DNA of 64,000 nucleotides from Rhodeus uyekii (Eukaryota; Chordata; Actinopteri; Cypriniformes; Acheilognathidae), in the NCBI GenBank assembly GCA_037043235.1, contig JAWRVZ010000004.1, positions 1,454,001 through 1,518,000 on the forward strand, given 5' to 3'. Shown here piece by piece: positions 10,032-21,600 of the stretch (the first letter of the stretch is position 1; each line of letters starts with the position of its first letter). The position numbers were made by a program, and so were the translations under genes. The notes beneath the pieces are model-generated. The model was not told the origin of the DNA. It searched no databases and worked only from the letters and a program-made list of their open reading frames with translations.

Positions 10032-11162
10032 CATAGGTGTCAAACTCAAGGCCCGCGGGCCACATCCGGCCCGGCGTGTAATTATGTCCGGCCCGCGAGA
10101 GCATTTTATTAATGGGCCGCGAGATGTCCCGCGCTCCACCTGACCCGCCGAACACTTCCTGTATTAAACAGGAAGTGGCTAATGATGCTTCGCGCTCGCG
10201 CTAGTACCGCGCGATTGTTATTGTCAATTATCCATAACTGTTCAGGCTCGGTACACAGTGCTTGTGCGCGAAATTCAGGTGTTGATCATCGGATGAGAAG
10301 AGCCCGCCCTCATGGCAGAACGTCTTCTTGCATGATTGACAGGTCAGACAGCATATCAGCGCCAGCTGTCAGAGTGATAGGACAAGCGCCAGAAAGAAAA
10401 TACAGCGCAAAAAAAAAAAAAAAACATTACGTCCTTAGGGACGTAACAAATATATTGAAATATTATTACGTGTAAAAAAAATTGTGATATAGTTTGTAAA
10501 ATCTGCTATAACCCATGGGTTATATGCGGGAAAATACGGTATATGTTTACTGACATACTGCCGGTATACCCGTGTGTCTCATTTGCGGAGCTAATGTGGC
10601 AGTAAGTAAATAATTTAATAAGACGGCACTATAAGACAAATGACATAAGAGCAAATTCAACTGAATGATTTGATTTGTTATTGCTGAAAAGCAAAAATTG
10701 TATTTAGATTTCCAGGTTTTGTTATGCAGCATGTCCATGTTTTGAATTTGTATAATTTTGACAGGATAATTTTTTTATGGAGAGCAAAATCTTTTATATA
10801 TAAATCTTTTTAAGTTTTATATAAAATGACATAAGAGTAAAGAAATTTGAATGTTTGTTCTTTTAACTTTTACTTTTACTTTACTTGTTTACTTTATTTC
10901 TAACTTGTATAATTTAGACAGGATATATTTTAATTTTTTAAAGTATTTTTTAAATATTTTTATATTTTTAAGTTATTCAAGGTATAAGTTGATTTATTCC
11001 AGAATAATATTTCTGTCTGTTTTTATTCACATCTAATTTAAAAAAAGGTAAGTTTTAAAAGTTTAGTTTTAGTGTTTTCAATAAATGTTTATCCTGTTCG
11101 GCCCGCGACCTAAATTTTTTTTGGGATTTTGGCCCCCTGTGCAATTGAGTTTGACACCCCTG
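10032..11162. mobile_element. Nested hAT transposon, 1131 bp
   Basis: Ends CATAGGTGTCAAACTC and GAGTTTGACACCCCTG lie between perfect 8-bp duplications acttaaat (10024-10031 and 11163-11170) inside the outer hAT. GC-rich termini (ggcccgcgggccacatccgg) enclose an AT-rich core. A 10230-10560 segment shares pieces with the Tigger at 27472-28955. A short hairpin (ttacgtcc…ggacgtaa) lies at 10427-10446. No transposase seen. Confidence 0.93.
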
Positions 11163-11635
11163 ACTTAAATAATCCTTTTTTTCTCAATTGTGGCGGAAAC
11201 GGGCTTCCATACTTTCCTGATGACATGAACATCGTAATATTTTATATGGTAGAAAATACAGATATAGGCGACTGCTACCGGCTGTTAATTATTAGCTGGG
11301 ACTGTGGGACACCATTAATAAATGTATTATATACAAACAATGGGATGCAGCCACGGAGGCGATATTTACTGGATTTTATTTTCTATATTATAACACCGAT
11401 GTCCCGCAAATCAGCCCATTTCAAATTATGGATAAACAAATACAATCCGCATGACGCTAAATCCAACGCCGATAACAGTAACATTCACTTCGTCCAGCTC
11501 AGTAGTAAAGTAGAACATGCTCAATTTCAATCACAATAAGAAGTAATAATTCTATGACGGCTTTGACAAATGTGATGTTACACGGGCAGCTCCACAGTTG
11601 TTTCTCTGTCTGCATCAAGCCCGGCCGATGCCCCG

Positions 11636-11731
11636 CCCCCGGGAGTCATTTACTTCACTGTGATTGGCCCCCGGGAGTCATGTACTCCACTGTGATTGGC
11701 CCCCGGGAGTCATATACTCCACTGTGATTGG
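11636..11731. repeat. Three 32-bp tandem units with ATTGG boxes
   Basis: A unit of the form cccgggagtcat-tactccactgtgattgg is repeated three times near the right end of the outer hAT. Each copy carries an inverted CCAAT box (ATTGG). Confidence 0.85.
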
Positions 11732-11901
11732 TTGGATTGTACAGCTCCACCTCGCATGAAAAAGGAATCTTCCGCACACAACGCGGTAAAGCGCTATTCA
11801 TTCAGCACTAGCGGGTCGTACTTACATTAAACTTTCAAATGGTCGCGCGGGCCACAAAATATCGTTTCGCGGGCCGCATGTTTGAGACCCCTGTTTTAAA
11901 G

Positions 11902-14078
11902 TCTATTGTATTGTAACCCTGAGGTCAGATCTTAAAATGTGTGGTCAGAATGATAATGTGGAATAGAAGAAGACACTCATTTGGAATAATGTACTAGCAG
12001 ACGTAATTATATGTCTCCTTTATTTTATATTATATGGAATATAAAAATATAGGTTAACCATGATTCAAATGAGGGGTAAAAACAAGGCTTTATGCAGGCA
12101 ATTTACATACGCTCATTGACCTGTGCGATGACTGATTATTCAGCCAAAGTTAAGCTGTGTAGTTCATTCCCTGGCTTTCAATGAGATGTTTATGTTCTGC
12201 TGGCTGATGAGCCATGTGGGCATGAAGTTTGGAACTCCCGGTGCTAACACGGGATGTCAAGATAAGAAAGTGAAGGAGAGATCCGGCTTAAAGCATGAGT
12301 ATATGTTTGACATACTCTGTCTTCAAGCATCCAGTCCCATGATGAAACGGTATACATGTGCAGTACACACATAGACAGGCCTTTTACACATTATATAAAA
12401 CTGTAAGAGCAGGTAAAAAATAGCAGTAATGTCACAGTGAATAGTTCTGTTCATTGTCAGCGGTGTTGAGGAAAGTACTTTGAAATTGTATCTTGTCAAG
12501 CAATAAACTATTCATAATGTAAAGCATTCAAAAGCTGTTAGCTTTTCAAAAAACAATCTACTAATAAGATACTTTTAACGTATGAGCTACTATAATTTGC
12601 TAACTACTTTTTAGTAGTGAACTGCTGGTTCTTGGAGTGATTTTTAAATGCATCCAGACAACACAGACCCTATTTTACTTGTCTGCATAATTGTTAGCTG
12701 TTTCGCTTACACATCTCCCTGTTTATAATGACAATTTGCATAATTTGTTATCTGTTGAGTTTCATTACTTTCATTGTAATTATTATCTACAGTTCTGCTC
12801 TAATAATACCGTAAAACAAGTTTGTCTTATTTCAAGAGTTGCTTACACTTTGGTCAGAAAGTAAGTGGCTGGTGAACTTCTCTGATCAAAGGCTCTGAGA
12901 GTTATAATTCCCCCTTTAGACAACCTTGTGAAAATGCAAATGAATTGTTATAATTTGATCCCTTTGTTTTACATCAGAGCTCCATGTCTTCAAAGTGTTT
13001 AAAAAATGAAACCTTCTACGTATTATCCTGTTTGGTCCAACATTGTGGCATTGCAACTGAAAACAATAACAACAAAACTGTGATCTGTGTGAAACTTGTA
13101 TTCTCTATGTTGTGATTAAAGTGTAATGACCTTTTAGACATTAATATGTTTATAATCAGTTGAAAAAAGCACAAATGTAAGGACCTGTCAAAAGATCCCA
13201 GATGACTAAATTGTCCTAATATCCAATTTTTGTGTTGTGTGCTTTTTTTCCCTGGCTTGTTTTTTTTCATGTCTAAATTATGCAATGTTTTCTTACTACT
13301 GCCTAAAATGCCTAAAGCTTCCTTCTCAACTCTTAATGTATATGTATTTATTGCGGTTGCTAAGTGATTTCTAACTGTGTAGATGCATTCATTATATGAC
13401 CCAAATTATAGAGTACATTATACAACTGTATGTTATATTTCTTCTTTTTATAATAAATATTAAGCAATTTCAGTTATCACCAAAATAAATAGTTTTTGCT
13501 GGTAACCTGCATTTGAATAATTGAAAAACCTTTGGTTTTGGGGGATTTCACTCTTCATTTATTCAACAGTAAAACAACTGTTTGTGTGTGTTCAAAATAA
13601 GAAGTTAACTCATTTGGTTAGTATTATAAGCTGGTCCTTTGCATTATGTTAAATTATTAGTTTCAATACCAGAGAAGATCACCACCCGCAAGTCAAACAG
13701 TCGCAAGCATAAGTGCACTGATCATAGCCTCTCCCCTATTGTGGTGTCAGATGTACTATTGTGTATATTGTTTCATAGCTACCTGTAGTTGTTGTTCAAC
13801 ATTTTGCTTGAGACTGTGTGCCATGTATTAGAAAATAAATGAGCAATAGTGTAAACCAAGCATTATTTGTTTAAGGCAGATGTGTTCTGGTAGTACAGGT
13901 ATATCCAGTCATGGAAAGTTACTGGAAGCTATGTCAGTCTTCATACAGCTGAGTAAGGTTTTCAGGGAGTACAAAATGTACAGACATACATAAAAAAATA
14001 TATTTGTATTTATATTTCCAGAACAATATGTTATGTCCATTACACCACCTTAAAAATAAATATGACCAAGACCATATA
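11902..14078. other. Non-coding flank; duplication ends near 12618
   Basis: 11902-12618 is shared with 62258-62985; from 12619 the arms diverge. An open frame at 12186-12374 has a stop in the arm B copy and is not supported as coding. 12619-14078 is AT-rich with nothing recognised. Confidence 0.6.
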
Positions 14079-14401
14079 TGTCACAACACAACAGGCAGAA
14101 CACAGACGTGATAAACAGTGGTTTTTAATGAGAGGTAGCAGATCTCACCAAACAGGCAATGGAAGTTTGCAAGGTAGCTTCAAGTTGGCGAAGACAACGG
14201 GGAACACGGAAGGAAGATATTAAGCTCAGGCGTTAGTTGAGTGCTAAACAGCAGTCTAGGTTCAATAGACGAGACCAGACACAGGATACTGGGTGAATGC
14301 TGGTTAAATAGAGTCATTGATGAGTACCAGGTGTTCAGAATTCCGGAGATTGAGAGCGGGTGAATGAGATTGGTGCAGAGGGTGTGGCTGAGTCTGTAAC
14401 A
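14079..14401 (-). repeat. LTR of chromovirus fragment
   Basis: On the minus strand it runs from TGTTACAG to TTGTGACA (TG…CA ends, 323 bp), adjoining the polypurine tract. A tttaac box and an attaaa-type signal lie inside. No second LTR was found in the window. Confidence 0.8.
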
Positions 14402-15976
14402 GTACCCCCCTCCCCACGGGCTGCACTAGCGGACCCTAGCGGGCGACGGCGAGGACGGCCTCGGCCCCGAGGCGCCGGTCGATTCGGATGGTTGGTGTGG
14501 AACTCCTCGAGTAGGGCCGGGTCGAGGATGTCATCTCGAGGGACCCAGGACCATTCTTCAGGGCCGAACCCCTCCCAATCCACCAGATACTCTAGAACTC
14601 CGCCTCGCCGTCGAGAGTCCAGAAGGGTGTTCACGGCATAGATGTCCTGGCCTGCCGGGTCCACAGGAGGAGGAGGTTCTGCTACAGCATCTGATCCTGA
14701 GGAGGAAGAGGAGAGGGGTTTAGTAAACGGCTTGAGGAGTGACACGTGGAAAGAAGGTGAAATCCGATATTGAGGAGGGAGTTGAAGACGGTAGGTAACG
14801 TCATTGATCTGCCGCAAGATCTTAAAAGGTCCGATGAAACGGGGACTCAGCTTACGACAGAGCAGGCGCAGACGGATGTCCCTAGTGGAAAGCCAGACAA
14901 GTTGCCCCGGGTGATATCTCGGTGGGGGATCGTCGACAACGATCAGCCTGATCTTTCTGTCTACGCACTGCCCGTCGAAGATGGACATGAGCTGAGTCCC
15001 ACACCCTCTCGCTCTCCTGGAACCAGTGGTTGACAGCTGGAACATCCGATGGTTCACCTGACCAAGGAAACAGGGGAGGCTGAAAACCAAGGATTCATTG
15101 AAATGGTGTCATCTGAGTGGAATCTTGCCTGAGTGAGTTCTGGGCATATTCGGCCCAAGGGAGGTACCGGTTCCAGCTGTCCTGCTGGCGACCACAGTAT
15201 GCTCTAAGATACCTCCCGATCTCCTGTATCTTCCGCTCAGTCTGGCCATTGGATTGTGGATGATACCCAGAACTGAGACTCACTGTGACTCCAAGAAGGC
15301 GGAAGAAGGACTTCCATACTCTCGAGAAGAACTGGGGACCCCGGTCCGATACAATATCTTCGGGCAGGCCAAAGTGTCTAAACACCTGTTGAAACAGAGC
15401 CTCTGTGGTAGCCAGCGCTGTGGGGAGACCTTTCAAGGGTATTAACTTGCAGGCTTTGGAGAAACAGTCAACCACTACCAGGATGCAGGTGTATCCATCC
15501 GAAGGGGGTAGGTCAGTCATGAAATCGATCCCTAGGTGGGACCATGGCCGACGCGGGACCGGTAGGGGAAGCAATTTGCCTTCAGGCAGATGACGAGACG
15601 TCTTGGATGTGGCGCAGACTGAACAAGCGGTTACAAAATGGGAGACATCTCGAGACATACCGGGCCACCAGTAACGATGTTGGATGAGCGAGAGGGTCTG
15701 TCTGCTGCCTGGGTGTCCAGTGCCCGGAGAAGAGTGTGCTTGATCCATGAGGGACTGACGGCGACTTGCTGGTACAAAGACACGTCCCTCCGGGACCCCT
15801 GGCAGAGCTGGTTCGTGTTGGGTGGCCTCGGCGATCTGCTGGTCCAGCGACCACTGGATAGGGCTGACAATTATGGCTGGAGGGAGGATGGTTTCAGGCG
15901 GTTGGATGCAGGGGTCGGGAGTGAACTGACGTGAAAGTGCATCTCGAGACAAAGTGCAAAAAGTGAGAAAGTGCAT
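14335..15976 (-). pseudogene. Chromovirus integrase and chromodomain remnant
   Basis: The upstream part (15095-15976) has an HHCC zinc-binding region and an integrase core with catalytic D (GIDFMTDLP), D (SDRGPQF) and E (GQTERKIQE). The downstream part (14335-about 14905) has a GPF-type region (RFIGPFKILRQ) and a C-terminal chromodomain (EYLVDWEGFGPEEWSWVP), typical of chromoviruses. The frame is broken between the parts (about 14900-15095). The last codons run past the polypurine tract and about 22 codons into the LTR. Confidence 0.88.
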
Positions 15977-16847
15977 TCCCGCCTATCAGGTCAATCAGAC
16001 GATGATGGCACTGCGGTGAGGGTGGAATCCAAACTTTCTCATCGAAACGGGAATCTTTTTTGTATGTTAATGAGTGAAGAGGCGGATGTAAAGAAAAGCA
16101 AATAAAAAATAAAAAAATCAACTTTCTGTTTTTTACAAATGAGAACATTACATTACCCATTCAGTATGAGTTTGGTTTTCAGAGTTTTGTGTTGGATTAT
16201 TCAAATCAGGGTTGACTGTGGAAAAACCTTGCTCAATTACTTCAGGGTGCCCCAATCGTCTATGCAAATATGTGGATGTATATGTAGTGTTTACCTACAG
16301 TTTCAGCCTAGTTTCAGCCTGGACTAATATGCCTATTAAAGGCTTTCTTAAAACTTAAAATGACATTTATCTCCAAACATTTATGCTCAAGGTTTTATAT
16401 TTTTTCCCTGATTACATGACAGGAGTATTTTTTGGGATTAATCAATTGATATTAATATTTATTCAACTGATATTTTCTGATATAACACTGTATATCAGAT
16501 CAGGTCTCATCTGGGTAATTGATACTGGCATGATTTCCTAACAAATTCCTAATCAAAGATTTTGAATGTGTTTGAAGAATTGGCTATTGGAAATACAAAG
16601 AGTATGAAACATCTACAAACCTCTGTTTATATTGCATTCATTTTGAAAAAATGAATCCAAGTAAAATTATGTTTTTCCACATTTAGGTGGAGGGAAGAAA
16701 AATAAGAGTCTTCCCTATAAAAGACTTCCAGATTGATCATACTGCAGAGTCATTTTAGTTTTTTGTGTGGATTTTGGTCTGGACTCTGTCACGTTTGTGT
16801 ATGATGTGATCCAAATGTTGATGAAGAAATAACAAATGTCTTGGTTC
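15977..16847. other. No gene recognised
   Basis: AT-rich sequence between the chromovirus fragment and the DIRS-like remnant. Nothing identified. Confidence 0.55.
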
Positions 16848-17775
16848 CGAATGTAACCGTGGTTCCCTGAAGAAGCAGCGAGATGTTGTTTCAAAAACAC
16901 AATAGGTTACTACGTCGTTTGCGAGACTAATTTGTGAAGCATGTGTGAAATTAAACCAATGGTGTGAATGTACGTCAGAGACAGGATAACGTCATGAATC
17001 AAGAAGCTATAAGAGCATGCCAAATGCTGTGAATGGCAGCTTAAAAATGTCTGAAGTAAGACACAGGAGGTGTGGCATTCTGAATGAGAAAATAGGATAC
17101 ACTCCTAGTTGAGTGGTCTCGGTTCGCCATAGGGGTAGGCAAGCCAGCCAACTCATAAGCAAGAGTAATAGCCTAAACTATCCACTTGCTCTTTCTCTGT
17201 TTTGAGGCTGGGGTCCCATTAGGCTACAGGGCAGCTCTGTGGACATAAGCATCCAGTGGTCGCACTGGACACAGCAGATTTATTTGGGTGAAGGAAGGCC
17301 TTCATCATGCCGAGGGCGAATTCCAAGGACGAGGGTGCAACCGACAGGGCTTGGAGATCTCCTGTACTTTTTAGGGATGTAATGATGAGGAGGAATAGCA
17401 CTTTTAAAGTTAGAAACTTGGCTGGAACCTCCTCGATAGGTTCAAAGGGGACCTGGGATAGGTCCTGGAGCAGCAAGGACAAATCCCAGGCCTGCACCTT
17501 ATCACGTACTGCAGTCCTCAGCCTCAGGGTACCACAGAGGAAACGGGTAAATAGTGTGTCTCTCCCCAAAGACATATCACTCAAAGGTATATGGTAAGAA
17601 GCTATGGCAGCCACATAGATCTTTAGGGTAAAGGGGGATGACCCTGCAGTGATTCTCTCCTGAAGGAACTCCAGCACAGTGTGTGTGAGGGAGAACCATA
17701 GAGGATTGTGAGACGTCTCTCGAGGATTATCCAGGCCTCGACCCCTGCCTGCTCCTATGTTTGGGTCCTAGGGAT
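16848..17775 (-). mobile_element. DIRS-like remnant, recombinase side and terminus
   Basis: The left end (gtaaccgtggttccctgaag) resembles the termini of the DIRS-like element at 52653-54883 and the relic at 31100-31395. The interior encodes a tyrosine-recombinase fragment on the minus strand. It is continuous with 24068-24835; the Gmr1-like element at 17776-24063 was inserted between the two parts. Confidence 0.65.
17219..17677 (-). pseudogene. Tyrosine recombinase fragment, DIRS type
   Basis: About 150 codons resemble the N-terminal helical and early catalytic region of fish DIRS recombinases: STLKIYVAAIA-like segment (here FTLKIYVAAIASYH), WDLSLLLQDL, then a KSTGDLQALSV segment where the first catalytic Arg is expected. 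The C-terminal catalytic residues are absent. Family recognition is from memory and would need a profile search. Confidence 0.65.
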
Positions 17776-18534
17776 TGTTACGTTGGACGTATTAATATTG
17801 TGTTTGTTCATTATTTAAGGAGTGGTGTTGGATTGTGTTCTCTTTTTCTCTCTCTCTCTTTTGCTCTTGCTAACTGTTTTCACTTGATAGGTTAATGATT
17901 ACCACCTGTGTTCCATCAACCATGTGAGTTCCTCGCGTTCTGATTGGTGCTTGTCTTGTGGAAACCAGTATAAAGCTGCAAGGACGACACTGAGGAGGAG
18001 AGAGACAAACGCGACGCTTGAGAGTATTCTGCCCTCCAGTCCTAGAGGAGTAAGCGTGTTGAGCGCTTCTCTAGCATTATTGAGTTACTAACAATGAGTT
18101 GTAGCATTTATTGAGTTGATTTCATTAAGTTAAGCATTTTTGGGTAATGTAGGGTGGAGGATCCTTATCTTTTTCTCTTGTTTATTAATTATTTAGGGAG
18201 TAAGGGAAGGTATATGTATTTTATTTTCTTTCTTTTTGTGTATAGGTAATTTAAGGTTACTTTTCCCTTAGGTAGAGGTATTTTGATTTTTCTTTTGTTT
18301 GGGTCCTCCTCCTGAGGTAATTGTTTGTTTATATTGTACTTTATTTTGTTTGCTTATGTTAAACCCTATGTAAAAACAAAAAACGGCACACATGCCATGT
18401 TTCTTTGAAAGTTTTATTGTTTAGTGGTTGTTGTTGCTCGGGGACTGGAGAGCTGAAGATCCTCAAAGTCTCTCTCAATTTAATTTGTTCGTCGCGCCCT
18501 ATTTACCCCTAGATTAAAAGGGAGTGACGTAACA
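17776..18534 (+). repeat. Left LTR of Gmr1-like element
   Basis: Runs from TGTTACG to GTAACA. An inverted CCAAT box (17943) and a TATA box (tataaa, 17969-17974) lie in the U3-like part. Where the right LTR has AATAAA, this LTR has AAAAAA (18378-18383). Confidence 0.96.
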
Positions 18535-18536
18535 AT

Positions 18537-18551
18537 TGGGGGCTCGTCCGT
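18537..18551 (+). promoter_or_regulatory. Primer-binding site, tRNA-Pro type
   Basis: TGGGGGCTCGTCCGT begins two bases after the LTR. It resembles the proline-tRNA primer site used by many gammaretroviruses. A strong splice-donor-like ggtaagt follows at 18578-18584. Confidence 0.75.
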
Positions 18552-18670
18552 ACGACAAAGTTGAACGCCAAGGCGTTGGTAAGTTAAACTTGCTCTTCTC
18601 TCTTTTTGTTGTTTGGTATGTCTTCGTATTGAGGGTAGGAGGGAAAGCATATCCTCATGTGAGAGGGGAA

Positions 18671-21600
18671 ATGGAGTTTGACTTAACAGCATTTACTCTT
18701 TCTCCTACTGTCAAGGTTTTTGAACGTTGTCGCAAAAAAGATCTCTTATTAATTGCTGATTTTTTTCATATTCAAGTGGTAAGAGAGGCAACTAAACAAG
18801 TGATAAAAAAGCAGTTGTATGATAAATTAGTGGATGCTGGTGTTTTGCAAGAATGTTTGGATGATGAGAGATTTCAGGAGGGTGGGGCAGAGGCAATGCC
18901 TTTTTCAGATATTGAGATGAAGAGATCAGATGATCCCAGGTTAGAGATTCGATTGAGAGAATTAGACTTGGAGATTAAAAAACAAGAATGTGAGTCTCAA
19001 ATGATTAGGCTGCGCGTTATAGAAGCAGAGATGGATCGTGAGATCCAATTGCGCAAGTTGGAACTAGAAGCGAAAGCCTTAAGTAGAGGTCCGGTGCCTA
19101 CACCTCGCTCTCGATCATCCTCGGCTGCGGCACCGCCACTTTCACCTGTTAACTCACCGCCTTCTTCTGTATTTGATATCAGTAAGTACGTGAAACTCGT
19201 ACCTCCTTTTAGAGAAGCCGAAGTAGACGCTTATTTTATAGCCTTTGAGCGGATAGCTGGTAAGCTCAATTGGCCTAAAGATATGTGGGCTTTGTTACTT
19301 CAGTGTAGTCTGGTTGGTAAGGCACAAGAAGTTAGCTCTGCTTTAGGTCTTGAAGACTCGCTTGATTATGACGTGGTAAAAACGACAGTACTTCGCGCAT
19401 ATGAGTTAGTCCCCGAAGCATATCGTCAGAGGTTTCGATCTCATACGAAGACATCCAAACAAACATATGTTGAGTTTGGAAGAGAGAAGAGGGCACTTTT
19501 TGAAAAGTGGTGCCTTTCTAGTAAATCGGATACTTTTGAACACCTTTGTGAATTAATTTTACTAGAGGACTTTAAAAAGAGTGTTCCTGAAAAGGTTGTG
19601 CAACACTTAAATGAGCAGAAAGTATCAACGCTTGCAGAGGCTGCGGTATTAGCTGATGAATTTGTGCTTACGCATCGTAGAGTTTTTTCGCAAGAAGCGT
19701 CAAATTCTAATTTTTCATCCGCTGATCGGTTTGTGGAAGAAGACTCTCCTTCTCAAAATTATTCTCGCTCGTGGAAAAGTTGCGTTCGTCCTAAAACAAA
19801 TGGTCGACAGTCGACACGTCAGGGAGACAGGCGGGTTTGTTTTTACTGCCTGGATCCTGGACATTTAATTTCCGAGTGTAAGGAATGGATTAAAAAGAAT
19901 GGAGCCGCGAAAACAAAAAGTGTTGCGCTCACACAAACGCTGCCAAATTTGCGAGACACTGAGAGTTCTGGTTATGAACCATTCATTTTAGATGGGCAAG
20001 TGTCAATATCTGAGTCTCAGTTGGCACACGTGTCAATTTTGCGAGATACTGGTTCTTTTCAGTCATTTATACTTGAGAGTGTTTTTGTACAGGTGCCTCT
20101 ACATGAAGTGGAGTTAAAATCAGATCTTGTCTCTGGCATTGTTAAGTTGGGTGTTCGTAAACAATTGCCTGTTGATGGAGTGGACATAATTTTAGGAAAT
20201 GACCTTGCAGGTGGCAAAGTTTTTTCTAGTCCGGTAGTGATGCATAAACCCATGGTTCAAAATCAGCATGACTTGGTTGTTCAGTTTCCTTCTGTCTTTC
20301 CAGCATGTGCAGTAACTCGGGCTCAAGAGAAAAAATTTAGAGATGTTATTAACCTCTCTGATATGTTTTTAGATACTGAGTCAAAGTCACGTGTGGAAAG
20401 CAAAGTAACAGAGATTTCACTACTGCCTGAGGCTCCTTTAAATGTTGGTAAGGAGAAATTAGCTGCCGAGCAAAAATCAGATATGTCTCTGGCAGATTGT
20501 GTGAAGACCGCAGTCAGTGTGAAAGATGGAGAAGACGTCAAAGTAGGTTATTTTTGGAAGAATGATGTGTTAATGCGAAAGTGGAAACCGCGTTACGAGG
20601 AAAGAGGTTTACAAGAGACACTTCAAATTGTTTTGCCTACCAAGTATCGCATTCCAATTTTGAAATTGGCACATGAAAATCCAATGGCAGGGCATTTAGG
20701 TGTGACAAAGACTTTTCACAGAATATCTAAATATTACTTCTGGCCTGGTCTTCGATCATCAGTTGTTGAGTTCTGTCGTTCCTGTGACGTTTGTCAGCGT
20801 GTTGGCAAGCCAAATCAGAAGATACCAGTTGCCCCTTTGTGTCCCATACCAGTTGTGGAAGAACCATTTGATCGACTGATAGTAGATTGTGTAGGGCCAC
20901 TGCCCAAATCTAAATCAGGACATCAGTATGTTTTAACCATAATGTGTGCAACCACTAGGTTTCCTGAAGCCATTCCCTTGCGTACCCTGAAAGCGCAGTC
21001 AGTAGTGAAGGACTTGGTTAAGTTCTTTACTACTTTCGGTTTACCACGGGTAATCCAGAGTGATCAAGGAACCAATTTCACTTCTAAGACCTTCACACAG
21101 GTTTTGAAGGAATTAGGAATTGAGCACAAGGTATCTAGTCCTTATCATCCCGAGTCACAAGGAGCCTTAGAAAGATTCCATCAAACTCTTAAAACCATGA
21201 TTCGGACATACTGTTTGCAGACTGGTAAAGATTGGGTTGAAGGGTTGCCTTTTCTGTTATTTGCTGCCAGAGAAGCAGTTCAGGAGTCTTTGGGGTTTAG
21301 TCCTGCCGAACTTGTGTTCGGACACACAGTGAGGGGTCCACTCAAACTGCTGTATGAGCATTTGCAGACTAAAAATTCATCTTTTGTGTCCCTCTTGGAT
21401 TATGTGAGTTCTTTCAAAGAGAGACTTTACAAAGCATGTGAAGTAGCTAAGGCTCATCTAGTTACTGCTCAGTCGAAAATGAAGAAACAGTTTGACAAAA
21501 AGAGTGTCAAAAGGAATTTTCAAGTTGGCGACTCAGTTCTTGTGTTACTGCCAGTGTTTGGTGCTGCTTTACAAGCAAAGTTTTCTGGGCCGTATGTCAT

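Larger units (their letters stand above)
9538..11893. mobile_element. hAT transposon, non-autonomous, 2356 bp (outer)
   Basis: Terminal inverted repeats CAGGGGTCTCAAACTC and TTTGAGACCCCTG are bounded by the 8-bp duplication ttttaaag (9530-9537 and 11894-11901). Arm B has a single uninterrupted site (about 62250-62257), so the insertion followed the duplication. The interior holds a minisatellite, a nested hAT and a triplicated motif. A 136-codon open frame at 11129-11539 resembles no transposase I know. Confidence 0.95.
130..12618 (+). repeat. Segmental duplication, arm A
   Basis: Read side by side, this stretch matches 53400-62985 in the same order and orientation with scattered substitutions: DIRS-like 3' part, LRR pseudogene exon, promoter and exon 1, fold-back MITE, LRR-mucin gene, downstream flank. 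Bases 1-129 do not align with the sequence before 53400, so the left edge may be an exchange inside the DIRS tandem repeats or lie outside the window. The right edge is just after a shared ctaactacttttta. Arm A carries two hAT insertions (2243-2573 and 9538-11893) that arm B lacks. Confidence 0.93.
14079..15976 (-). mobile_element. 5'-truncated Ty3/gypsy chromovirus
   Basis: Minus-strand element consisting of the end of pol and one LTR. The LTR is 14079-14401, with a G-rich polypurine tract just upstream (plus strand acccccctcccca, 14403-14416). Going 5', the pol remnant stops abruptly at the DALSR motif that normally closes RNase H, so gag, protease and reverse transcriptase are missing. Confidence 0.9.

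Noticed and set aside
9795..10112. 105-codon frame with repeated LSHYYE-like units
   Set aside because: By-product of a 43-bp minisatellite inside a hAT element; no initiation context or family.
12186..12374. 62-codon frame with MSHVGMKFGTPG
   Set aside because: The arm B copy has an in-frame stop (gagtga); no homologue recognised.
16139..16327. 62-codon frame between the chromovirus and DIRS remnants
   Set aside because: No signal peptide, domain, splice context or codon bias to support it.
18536..18670. N-terminal extension of gag from a TTG at 18536
   Set aside because: This is the primer-binding site and leader; the first ATG in frame is at 18671.
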